This document shows positions 34,872 to 42,378 of a stretch of 64,000 nucleotides of DNA, piece by piece (the stretch's first letter is position 1; each line of letters starts with the position of its first letter). Below the pieces are notes generated by a model. That model was not told where the DNA came from. It saw only the letters and a program-made list of their open reading frames with translations, and ran no database searches. The translations under genes and the position numbers were made by a program. This DNA is from a bacterium (GTDB lineage: Bacteria; Actinomycetota; Acidimicrobiia; Spongiisociales; ZC4RG35), in contig JAPPFC010000036.1 of the NCBI GenBank assembly GCA_028824015.1, positions 62,001 to 126,000 on the forward strand, given 5' to 3'.

Positions 34872-36266
34872 CTAGGGGATCAGTTCGAACAGGACCCCGG
34901 CGGGCGGCGCCTCGGTCAACTCCCTCCCTCCCACTCCCAGGAGGTGCCGATCGAAGAACTCCACCAGGTAGTGGTCCACCACCGCGAACACCTGGGCGGC
35001 GGGCATGGAACCTCTCAATCCCAGGCGACTTCCCAGAGGGGAGAGCAGCGGCGCGATGGTGAAATCGCTGTGAACGGCGTTCTGGATCCCTATCCAGTAG
35101 GTCCGGCGGTTGCTCCGCTCCACCAGTCCCCGCAAGACATGATCGTTCTCCAACTCCCGCCAGGGGTCGGAGCGGATGAACATCGACGGCACGTCCAGTT
35201 CGCCGGAGAGCTCCGCAGAGGTGATCGGCTCCACCCACCCGTCCAGGGCCGCCACCACCCGGCAGACAGGCTCCAGGAGACAGGTCCTCACCGCCGCGCC
35301 TCCCCCCAGGGAGTGGCCGTATATGCCCAGCCGGTCCAGGTCCGCCATCCCGGCCAGCCAGCCGAAGGGCCCGTTCACTCCCTGTTCCAATCCCCTGATG
35401 ACCATGCGCACATCCTCCGAATAGGTCTCCAGCAGCCGGATGGCCGCCTCCTCGAAGGCCTCGTCTCCCACCACTTCGGAATCGGGCAGGGCCTCGGGAT
35501 CCAAGCGGGCGATCTCGCCGTCTCCGAAGACGGTGGCCACCGACCCGTAGGGGTGATCAACCGCGATCACCAGGTAGCCATGGCTGGCCAGGGACTCCAT
35601 CTGGTGTACCGCGGCATTGCGGAACAGCCGCCAGCCGTGGGAGTAGATGATCACGGGAATCTCTCCCTGGTAGGGGACGGCCTCCCCGTAGCTGTGAGAG
35701 GGGGTGTACCGGGTGTGATCCAGGAAGAATCCCGGGATCCCGAACGACTCGGCCATCGCCGGCCCGACCACATCCAGGTCGGCCACCCAGGGACTGAGCG
35801 GTTCGGCGCCCTCCGGCGCCCTGGCCGGAAACCAGGCCTGGACCATCAGCCGCCGAAAGGTCCCCGGGTGTGGGCCGTACTCCTCGATGCGATCCACCCC
35901 CGACAGCTCCAGGCTGGTGGTGCCGACCTGATAGGGGCCGGTGGGAGGGGGTATCTCCACGATCGGCAGAGCCCAGACCGGGGTAACCACCAGCAGGATC
36001 CCCAGGAGACCCAGGGCGGCTCTCCGGATGCGCTGGTAGGACACCAGTTGTCGCTCCCCCGTGAGAACATCCCCCAAAGCCATCCCCAGGGCCACCCCGT
36101 ACAACCCCCAGAGCTGCCAGCGGAAACCCTCCGCCAGGAACTGCCAGGCAAGGACGGCCACCAGGACCGTGGCTGCAATTCCCCGGCGAGGTCGCCGGCC
36201 CTCCAGGGCCGGCCACAGCACCGCCAGAACGCACACGCCGGTCAGCAGCCATTCCCAGAGTCTCAT
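34872..36266 (-). CDS. alpha/beta hydrolase with membrane domain, PAF-acetylhydrolase-like
   Basis: A 464-residue protein. The first about 110 residues hold four hydrophobic segments; the rest is an alpha/beta hydrolase. PVIIYSHGWRLFRNA is the oxyanion region, GYLVIAVDHPYGS follows, the nucleophile elbow is LGIYGHSLGGGAAV (Ser near residue 310), and NAVHSDFTIAPLL supplies the likely catalytic His. The overall pattern fits the platelet-activating-factor acetylhydrolase/dienelactone group. The catalytic domain probably lies outside the membrane. It is 59 bases downstream of the first TGA-containing lipoprotein gene and may be co-transcribed with it. Substrate unknown. Confidence 0.78.
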   Translation of the reverse strand: MRLWEWLLTGVCVLAVLWPALEGRRPRRGIAATVLVAVLAWQFLAEGFRWQLWGLYGVALGMALGDVLTGERQLVSYQRIRRAALGLLGILLVVTPVWALPIVEIPPPTGPYQVGTTSLELSGVDRIEEYGPHPGTFRRLMVQAWFPARAPEGAEPLSPWVADLDVVGPAMAESFGIPGFFLDHTRYTPSHSYGEAVPYQGEIPVIIYSHGWRLFRNAAVHQMESLASHGYLVIAVDHPYGSVATVFGDGEIARLDPEALPDSEVVGDEAFEEAAIRLLETYSEDVRMVIRGLEQGVNGPFGWLAGMADLDRLGIYGHSLGGGAAVRTCLLEPVCRVVAALDGWVEPITSAELSGELDVPSMFIRSDPWRELENDHVLRGLVERSNRRTYWIGIQNAVHSDFTIAPLLSPLGSRLGLRGSMPAAQVFAVVDHYLVEFFDRHLLGVGGRELTEAPPAGVLFELIP

Positions 36267-36325
36267 CAGAACGCAATTATGTCTCGGTCAAACGCCGGGA
36301 CCGCCACACCGGATCCTGAGCGAAG

Positions 36326-37378
36326 CTAGCCGGAGATCGACAGCAGTTCTTCGATCGCCGCCCGTAGTGTGGAGGATCCCTGAGCGCCGAACAACTGCTT
36401 GACAATCGTCTTGTCGGCGCCGATCATGATGGTCACCGGCTGGTATCCCACCCCGTAGGCGGAGAAGATCCGCTGCGGCGCGTCCAGACCCCACATCACT
36501 ACCCCCGACCTGAGCAACTGGTCGGCTCTGCTGGAAGTGGCGCTCAAAGACGCCTTCCAGGCCGGCGCCACGAACGCCACCCGGTCCTGGTACTCGACGG
36601 CCAGAGCATCTACGGAGGGCAACTCCCCCCGACACGCCGGTCACCATTCCGCCCAGAACACCACCACGACGGGGCGGGGCTCGGCAGAGAGCGTGAAGGT
36701 CCCTCCCGATCCCAGCTCCAGGGTGAAGTCGGGGGCGGATTCCCGGTTGTGCGGCTGGGTGGTGGTCGTGGTGGTAGTCGGCGCCGCGGTGGTGGTCGTC
36801 GTCGGAACTGTCGTGGTGGTCGTGGTAGTCGTGGGAGGTCTGGGCCGGGTCGTGGTGGTGGTAGTGGTCGGCGGCCTTCTGGCAGTGGCAGGGGCCCTGG
36901 TGGTGGTAGTGGTGGGCGCCCTGGTGGTAGTGGTGGTGGGCGCCGTGGTGGTGGTCGGAGCCTCCGTAGTAGTTGTGGTGGCGGCGGTTGTGGTGGTCGG
37001 TGCCTCCGTAGTGGTGCTCGCGGCCTCCGTGGTGGTTGTGGGGCTCTCCGTGGTCTGAGTCTCTCCGTCCACCTCCTGTTCCCCGGTCTCGACCTGCACG
37101 GGGACCGTCGTGGTGGTGGGAGCCTCGGGTGCAGCCGTGGTCGAGGGGACGTCATCGGCTTCACCCTGTTCCAATGCCGCGGTTTCGACATCGGATGATG
37201 GAGCCTCCTCGGGTTGGGCGGTGGTGGCCGGCGCGGCGGTAGTCGGTGGCGGGACGCTCTCGACCTGCGAACCCTCATCCCCCGATCCACAGGCACCCAA
37301 CAGAAGTCCGCCCAAGACCCAGAGTGTCAGTAAAACCCGCCCCGAAACCGACCTCCAGGTCGGTATTACGTCATTCAC
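36326..37378 (-). CDS. predicted selenoprotein: thioredoxin-fold lipoprotein with UxxC motif (copy 1, longest tether)
   Basis: 350 codons if the in-frame TGA at 36643-36641 (codon 246) is read as selenocysteine. GTG 37378 starts a signal peptide with lipobox LLLGAC (Cys30). Residues 31-217 are a Thr/Pro/Ala/Glu-rich tether. The thioredoxin-like domain begins at PDFTLELGSGG, runs through VVVVFWAEW, the TGA, then PACRGELPSVDAL, APAWKASL, WGLDAPQRIFSAYG and the cis-Pro region GYQPVTIMIGADKTI. The TGA takes the place of the first CxxC cysteine, giving UPAC. The reading frame and homology to copies 2 and 3 continue on both sides. A hairpin follows nine bases after the TGA. The start overlaps the stop of copy 2 (GTGA). 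Confidence 0.85.
36613..36631 (-). other. SECIS-like hairpin after the TGA of copy 1
   Basis: On the coding strand the arms CGGGGGG and CCCUCCG form seven pairs (one G-U) around the loop AGUUG. The stem starts nine bases after the TGA. Bacterial SECIS hairpins bound by SelB lie in the coding region about this distance after the UGA and carry a GU in the loop. Confidence 0.6.
36761..37056 (-). repeat. low-complexity Thr-rich coding repeat
   Basis: About 300 bases of near-tandem ACC/ACG/ACT codons broken by GCC/CCC/GAG, encoding runs such as TTTTEAPTTTT and RAPTTTTT. It is the core of the tether in copy 1. Repeats of this kind change length by slippage, so the tether length may vary between strains (inference). 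Confidence 0.85.
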
Positions 37379-38199
37379 CCGGGACTCGACAGGGTGGCTG
37401 AACCAACCGAATCGGAACCGATCGAGAAAGAGTTGCTCCCGCTCAGAAGCGCGTCCAGGTCCGCCCGGAGATCCCCACCGTCTCTCACCCCCGGCCAAGT
37501 GACGAGCAGGGACCCATCAGCGGTAACGATCGCACCGGCGGGCTGGCCGCCTATCCCGTAAGCAGCAAAGATCTCCTGTGTTTCATCCAGCCCCCAGAGC
37601 ACCTTCCCCGACGGGATCAATTGCGCCGCGGCATCGGCGGTGTCCTCCAGGCTTGACTTCCAGGCCGGCGCCACCACGACGACCCGGCCCTCGTACTCCT
37701 CAGCCAACCGATCTACAGCGGGCAACTCCCGCTGACACGCCGGTCACCACTCCGCCCAGAAGAAGATCAGCACCGGTGTGGTCTGTTGCGAGAGCACAAA
37801 GGTCCCTCCCGTGCCCAATTCCAGGGTGAAGTCGGCCGCCGGCGGCCCGAGAGGCTCCGACGGCGGCACCGTGGTTGTGGTGGTGGTCTCGGGCTCCTCG
37901 GCCGGCGTCTCGGAGGCGGCTTCGCTCTCGGTGGGAGCGGGCTCGGGAGCCGCAGTGGTGGCCGTCGCCGCAGTGGTGGCCGTCGCCGCTTCGGTCGTAG
38001 CGGTGGACCCCGCGGTCGTGGTGGCGGGCGCCGCGGTGGTAGTTGTGGGAGCGGCCGTCGTATCGGGAACGGCGTCGGCGGCTGCGGGGGCTTCCGTCGT
38101 TTCGGTCCCGCCCGTGTCCGACCCTCCGCCGCAGGACGCGGCAACCAGAGACACCAGGACCACCCCGACTATCCCCGACCAAAGACCGCGACCCTTCAT
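37375..38199 (-). CDS. predicted selenoprotein: thioredoxin-fold lipoprotein with UxxC motif (copy 2)
   Basis: 274 codons with one in-frame TGA at 37746-37744 (codon 152). Signal peptide with lipobox LVAASC (Cys23), then about 100 residues of Thr/Ala/Glu-rich tether, then the thioredoxin-like domain: ADFTLELGTGGTFVL, VLIFFWAEW, TGA, PACQRELPAVDRLAEEYEG, APAWKSSL, WGLDETQEIFAAYG and GGQPAGAIVTADGSLL. The TGA gives UPAC at the catalytic site. The C-terminal 20 residues (Ser-rich) are extra. ATG 38199 lies eight bases after TATACT, so it may have its own leaderless promoter. A perfect seven-pair hairpin follows the TGA. Reading the TGA as stop would leave two fragments with no active site. Confidence 0.86.
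37716..37734 (-). other. SECIS-like hairpin after the TGA of copy 2
   Basis: CAGCGGG pairs perfectly with CCCGCUG around the loop AGUUG, nine bases after the TGA, the same geometry as in copy 1. Three of the seven pairs differ from copy 1 while staying paired, which is compensatory change. Confidence 0.65.
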
Positions 38200-38299
38200 C
38201 TTGGGAAAGTATAGGTGTTGGCAGGTATAAAGCGCCTTGGATCAAGCAAGCCCTCCCGCCAGGCTCGGACGACTCGACATGAGCCCCTGCCTCCTGGTG

Positions 38300-38827
38300 C
38301 TAGGAAACAGTATCCCTCCCCGCGGTTTCATCGGGCATCGGCAGTAGATCGTCCAGGGCGTCCTCTATCTCATCGATGTCCCTGGATCCCTGCCAGGTGT
38401 CAATCAGGGTTCCGTCGGAAGCCACAATGGCGCCGGCAGGCACGCCGCGGAACCCGTATGCCGAGAAAACCTCCTGGTCAGCATCCAGACCCCAGGGCAC
38501 GAGGCCCGAGGGCAAAAGCATCTCGGCAACCCCGGCAGCGCGATCCAGACTCGATTGAACTGCAGGAGCCAGGACCGCCACCCGACCCTGATAATCCGCC
38601 CCCAGAGTCTCGATATCCGGCAACTGCCGCTTGCACACAGGTCACCACTCCGCCCAGAAGAACAGCAGCACCGGGGTGCTCTGCTCGGAGAGAACGAACG
38701 TGCCTCCAGTTTGCAAATCCAGGTTGAAGTCTTCAGCCGGTTCCCCGATTCCAGAACTACACGAAACCGCAAGAAACGCCAAAAGGGTTGTCACGGCCAG
38801 GACCAACCAACTGCGGCGGTGTTTCAT
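38300..38827 (-). CDS. predicted selenoprotein: thioredoxin-fold lipoprotein with UxxC motif (copy 3, no long tether)
   Basis: 175 codons with one in-frame TGA at 38644-38642 (codon 62). Signal peptide and lipobox FLAVSC (Cys23), only about ten residues of linker, then EDFNLDLQTGGTFVL, VLLFFWAEW, TGA, PVCKRQLPDIETLGADYQG, APAVQSSLDR, WGLDADQEVFSAYG and GVPAGAIVASDGTLI. The active site would be UPVC. ATG 38827 follows TATAGT by seven bases, suggesting a leaderless transcript that begins the three-gene array. Protein identity to copies 1 and 2 is moderate (roughly half of residues by eye), so the shared TGA is not a recent duplication artefact. Confidence 0.86.
38618..38629 (-). other. SECIS-like short hairpin after the TGA of copy 3
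   Basis: CGGC and GCCG form four pairs around an AGUU tetraloop. The AGUU lies exactly as far from the TGA as in copies 1 and 2, but the stem is shorter and shifted by one base. This is the weakest of the three hairpins. Confidence 0.4.
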
Positions 38828-38897
38828 GCCGCAAACTATAAGATCGACCGAACCCTACGTTCCCTCGACACTCCTGGTGTGCCTATGCAACCCTGGA

Positions 38898-39905
38898 CTA
38901 GCGGCTCAGGTCGATCACCCTGTCGAGCACCGCCGCGGCCGCTCCCGAGTCGATCGAAAGTGCAGCCGCAATGGCGCCTTCGGCCGGGGTCCCGGCCATG
39001 CCGGCCACCATCAGGGTGGCCGCCGCGTTGACCACGGCCGCGTCCCTACGGGGACCGGTCTCACCCGCCAGCACGGATCGCAGGATGGCGGCGTTGGTCT
39101 CCGCGTCGCCGCCGGTCAACTCCGAGACGTCCGCCGGGTCCACGCCGAAGTCCTCCGGGGTGAGCACAACGGGCGTCACCTCGCCGTCCGCCAGGTGGAA
39201 CCCCCGGGTGGGGCCGGAGACCGAGACCTCGTCCAGTCCGTCATCGGCATGGACCACCAGTGCCCGCTCGGTCCCCAGGCGTAACAGCACCCCGATCATG
39301 CGCTCGGCCATCCGGCTGTCGTAGACGCCGATCAACTGCCGTGTGGCGCCGGCAGGATTGGTGAGCGGCCCCAGGAAATTGAAGACGGTGGGGATGGCCA
39401 GTTGCTGCCGGATGGGCACGACGTACTTCATTGCGGGGTGATACCGCGGCGCGAAGAAGAACCCGAACCCCGCTTCGGTGACCATCTCGGCGGTGTGTTG
39501 GGGGTCCAGTTCGATCCCCACTCCCAATGCCTCCAACACATCCGCCGACCCGCACTTGGAGGAGGCCGACCGGTTTCCGTGTTTCGCCACTTTGGCTCCG
39601 GCCCCGGCCGCGATCAGGGCGGCCGTGGTGGAGATGTTGAAGGTGCCGGAACGGTCTCCGCCGGTCCCGGCCGTGTCGACCACCGGTTCCCCGATCGAGA
39701 CCCTCACCCCCACGGCGCGCATGGTCTCCACCAACCCGGCCATCTCTTCGGTGGTCTCGCCCTTGATACGGAGCGAGACCAGGAATGCCGAGGTTTGGGC
39801 GGCTGTCGCCCGCCCGCTCATGATGTCGTCCAGCGCCGCCCGAGCCTCCGACCGGCTCAGATCCTCACCGGCGGTCAGCTTTCCGAGTACTTCGGACCAA
39901 TTCAT
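38898..39905 (-). CDS. trpD: anthranilate phosphoribosyltransferase
   Basis: A 335-residue enzyme of tryptophan synthesis joining anthranilate to PRPP. PRPP-binding VVDTAGTGGDRSGTFNISTTAA is near residue 76; KHGNRSASSKCGSADVLEALGV near residue 105 and FFFAPRYHPAMKYVVPIRQQL near residue 150 are diagnostic; RTVFNFLGPLTNPA appears as IPTVFNFLGPLTNPAGATRQLIGVYD. Full length, ATG start. Its gene is isolated from other trp genes, with aquaporin upstream (15 bases) on the same strand and the selenoprotein array downstream (70 bases). Confidence 0.96.
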   Translation of the reverse strand: MNWSEVLGKLTAGEDLSRSEARAALDDIMSGRATAAQTSAFLVSLRIKGETTEEMAGLVETMRAVGVRVSIGEPVVDTAGTGGDRSGTFNISTTAALIAAGAGAKVAKHGNRSASSKCGSADVLEALGVGIELDPQHTAEMVTEAGFGFFFAPRYHPAMKYVVPIRQQLAIPTVFNFLGPLTNPAGATRQLIGVYDSRMAERMIGVLLRLGTERALVVHADDGLDEVSVSGPTRGFHLADGEVTPVVLTPEDFGVDPADVSELTGGDAETNAAILRSVLAGETGPRRDAAVVNAAATLMVAGMAGTPAEGAIAAALSIDSGAAAAVLDRVIDLSR

Positions 39906-39920
39906 ACAGGAGTCTTCCGC

Positions 39921-40553
39921 TTAGGCGTCGACCGGACCGGTGCGCGCCACCCTGGTGACCACCCAGGCCACGACGGCTCCCACCAGTGGCGCCACGATGT
40001 ACAGCCAGATGCCGCCCAGTTTGCCGGTCACCACCGCCGGGCCCAACGAACGGGCCGGGTTCACCGAGGCGCCGGAAATCGGGATCCCGGCCAGATGGAT
40101 GGCGACCAGAGCCAGTGAGATCACGGTCCTTGCGTGACCCAGACCATGGCCGGCGACCACCATGATCACAAGCACGAAGGCTCCGGTGAGGAGGATCTCG
40201 GCTCCAAATGCCGGCCCGGTGTCCTTGTATTTATTCATGGTGTCGGCCACCGCATCGGATCCGACCATGGCGAGGACCGCCAACGAGGCCAGTATCGCGC
40301 CCACCACCTGGGCCACCCAGTAGCCGATCATGTCAGTGGTGCTCAGGGACCCTCCCAAACGCATTGCCAGACTCACCGCCGGGTTGAAGTGCCCACCCGA
40401 GATGTGACCTACCGAGTAAAGGGCGATCATCAACGCCAACCCGAACCCGAAGGCCACGATCAGCAGGTTCCCGTCCGACGAGAGAGCAGCCAGCGACCCT
40501 ATCGACACCAGAATGAAGGTCCCGATCAACTCCGCGATATACGACTGCTTCAT
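39921..40553 (-). CDS. aquaporin (MIP family, AqpZ-like)
   Basis: A 210-residue six-span channel. Both NPA half-helices are present: GHISGGHFNPAVSLAMRLGG near residue 58 and GIPISGASVNPARSLGPAVV near residue 165. The second-loop Arg after NPA is conserved, and the narrow-filter surroundings look like water channels rather than glycerol facilitators (no Asp after the second NPA). ATG at 40553 begins MKQSYIAELIGTFILV, a typical MIP start. It is in tandem with trpD. Confidence 0.93.
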   Translation of the reverse strand: MKQSYIAELIGTFILVSIGSLAALSSDGNLLIVAFGFGLALMIALYSVGHISGGHFNPAVSLAMRLGGSLSTTDMIGYWVAQVVGAILASLAVLAMVGSDAVADTMNKYKDTGPAFGAEILLTGAFVLVIMVVAGHGLGHARTVISLALVAIHLAGIPISGASVNPARSLGPAVVTGKLGGIWLYIVAPLVGAVVAWVVTRVARTGPVDA

Positions 40554-40647
40554 GGTGCTTTCCTCCTGGCTATGCGATGAATACCCGAAACTCTACCCTT
40601 TTCGACTTACAGGCAGAGGGTCAACGTTCAACCGAAAGGCGACAACC

Positions 40648-41034
40648 TTGAGAATTCCGAGGGTCCGGTTGCGAGCGCTGGTGATGGGGACCGCGGTGGG
40701 ACTGCTGGCGGTAGCCCTCGTGACCCTGATCGAGTGGTGGATGGGAGCGCTCGGCTGGGAGATCATCCCCGGTTTCGGCAGCCCGGACAGCCGAGGGGGC
40801 GGCGCGGTGGCGGGCCTGGTGGCGGGAGTGCTGGTGGGAGGATGGGTGGCCGGGAGGACCGTCGCCATGGGACAACGTTTCCACGGCTCGCTCACCGGGC
40901 TGCTGATAGTGGGGATCCTGGTGACGCTCGCCTCCCGGGGAGGGGCCAACACCACCTCGCTCCAAGTCCTCTCGGCTGCGGCCCTGGGAGTGGTCCTCGG
41001 CGGCCTGACCGGATGGTGGGCCGGCCGCCGCTGA
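40648..41034 (+). CDS. small multi-pass membrane protein, unknown
   Basis: A 128-residue protein with four hydrophobic segments: ALVMGTAVGLLAVALVTLIEWWMGAL, GAVAGLVAGVLVGGWVAGRTVA, LTGLLIVGILVTLA and LSAAALGVVLGGLTGWWAGRR. The pattern recalls the TIGR04086/YrzE-like family of glycine-rich membrane proteins, without certainty. TTG at 40648 has AAAGG eight bases upstream; the first ATG (40681) would cut into the first span. It is divergent from aquaporin and precedes rnpB. Confidence 0.6.
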   Translation: MRIPRVRLRALVMGTAVGLLAVALVTLIEWWMGALGWEIIPGFGSPDSRGGGAVAGLVAGVLVGGWVAGRTVAMGQRFHGSLTGLLIVGILVTLASRGGANTTSLQVLSAAALGVVLGGLTGWWAGRR

Positions 41035-41123
41035 CAACCTTGCCGAACGAGTCGGCTCCCCCCCCCACAAGGACCTGCCCAAACCCATGGCACCAGTGGC
41101 GACCAAAGCCATAACATACAGGG

Positions 41124-41505
41124 AAAGAACGAGTTCGCCGGGTGGCCGCGGGCGGAGGCGAATGCCTCCGCTTGAGGAAAGTCCGGACTCCACAGGGCAG
41201 GGTGCTGGGTAACGCCCAGGCGGGGCGACCCGACGGAAAGTGCCACAGAGAACAGACCGCCGATGGCCTCGGGAGAGGCACAGGCAAGGGTGAAACGGTG
41301 GTGTAAGAGACCACCAGCGCCCCGGGTGACCGGGGCGGCTGGCAAACCCCACCTGGAGCAAGGCTAAGCAGGGACGCAATGGCCCGTTGATCAGTCCCGG
41401 GTGAGCCGCAGGAGGTCACCGGCGACGGTGATCCCAGATGGATGGTCACCGGGGACCGGAGACGGTCCCCACAGAATCCGGCTTACAGGCGGGCTCGTTC
41501 TTTTC
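41124..41505 (+). ncRNA. rnpB: RNase P RNA, bacterial class A
   Basis: The catalytic RNA of RNase P. The terminal helix P1 is formed by GAACGAG (41127-41133) and CTCGTTC (41494-41500). The universal core GAGGAAAGTCCGGACTCC is at about 41174-41191, with GGGCAGGGTGCTGGGTAACGCCC helix next. The downstream core CAGAATCCGGCTTACAG is near 41471. AGAGTGAAA-type stretches (GGCAAGGGTGAAACGGTG) and GACGCAATGG-type P8-P10 elements are in order. A T-rich tail (TTCTTTTCCGTTTTCC) follows and may act in termination. Confidence 0.96.
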
Positions 41506-41542
41506 CGTTTTCCGACCGGCGACGGAGACCTGCTATGCCCCC

Positions 41543-42352
41543 TCAGGTGACAACGATCTCTATCCTGCAATGGTTGCTGGGCCCCCACTCCTCAACGCCG
41601 TTCAGCGCTCGGACTTGTACGGAATCCGCCATGCTCCGGGAGGCGAACACGTAGTCAAGCTGGTCTTTCGCCTCGGCGGTGGATTCCCCGATTCTTTGGA
41701 AGGTGGGAACGTTCAGGCTGTCCTTAGGCAACCAGGTTGGCCAAGGATCGGCCTGTCGTCCATATGGATGCCGTGGCCCGACCAGAGGAAGCCCTATGGC
41801 CTCCATGCGATCGAAGACAGTGTCGTTGCGCTGCTTCCAGTAGTCGTTGTTTCCGTAGCCATGCCAGACAGTAAGGTCGCCGGCAGCCACAATACGGTGT
41901 CTCCTTATGTTTCCGATCAGCAGCGATAAATCAGAGATGACCCGATGCACGGAAGCGTCCACTATGGACGACTTGCCCACGGATCGATGGACCTTGTCAT
42001 ATGCCGCACAGATCGAGGCGGCGATGAAGGGTTCCACTCCCGGTGCTGAAATGATGGCGGCAGCAATGGAGCCCGGTTGGCTCTCTACGAAGTCGCCTCC
42101 CCGAGCCTCGTGGATCGGCACCGGCTTCAGCCATTCCACCTGAACTCGATCGGAGAGCTTCACTATGGCCACCCGCGAAGTCTTGTAGCCATCAGCATCA
42201 TGGAACGGCGCCGGGTCCACCTTGACCTGCTTAGCTACATCGTCAGGAGGCGGCCCCGCCTCCTGTAGGAGGGCAATGTCCGCGTTGCAGCCGAGCAGGA
42301 ACCGCCAAGCGGCATATCGATGTGCAATGTTCCAGCAGACGATCTTGACCAT
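41543..42352 (-). CDS. endonuclease/exonuclease/phosphatase (EEP) fold protein
   Basis: A 269-residue protein with EEP-family metal and catalytic motifs: MVKIVCWNIAHR (Asn), ADIALLQEAG (Glu), AAGDLTVWHGYGNND (Asp), KDQLDYVFAS (Asp) and the terminal WGPSNHCRIEIVV (the S-D-H-x-P equivalent with N for D). Such enzymes cleave nucleic acid or lipid phosphodiesters; no signal peptide is seen, so nucleic acid is likelier. Codon use is less GC-rich than in neighbours and the gene sits directly beside rnpB, a frequent insertion spot, so transfer is plausible. Confidence 0.82.
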   Translation of the reverse strand: MVKIVCWNIAHRYAAWRFLLGCNADIALLQEAGPPPDDVAKQVKVDPAPFHDADGYKTSRVAIVKLSDRVQVEWLKPVPIHEARGGDFVESQPGSIAAAIISAPGVEPFIAASICAAYDKVHRSVGKSSIVDASVHRVISDLSLLIGNIRRHRIVAAGDLTVWHGYGNNDYWKQRNDTVFDRMEAIGLPLVGPRHPYGRQADPWPTWLPKDSLNVPTFQRIGESTAEAKDQLDYVFASRSMADSVQVRALNGVEEWGPSNHCRIEIVVT

Positions 42353-42378
42353 CGTCTTCGCTAGTTTACAACGATTCG

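Noticed and set aside
36761-37056. CRISPR or minisatellite interpretation of the GGT-rich stretch
   Set aside because: No regular spacer-repeat structure; it is in frame and encodes a Thr/Pro/Ala linker within a lipoprotein gene.
36326-38827. Split thioredoxin genes as pseudogenes or three pairs of separate ORFs
   Set aside because: Frame, domain homology and the exact TGA position are shared by three diverged copies, and no frameshift or other stop occurs. Second halves have no plausible starts before the P-x-C motif.
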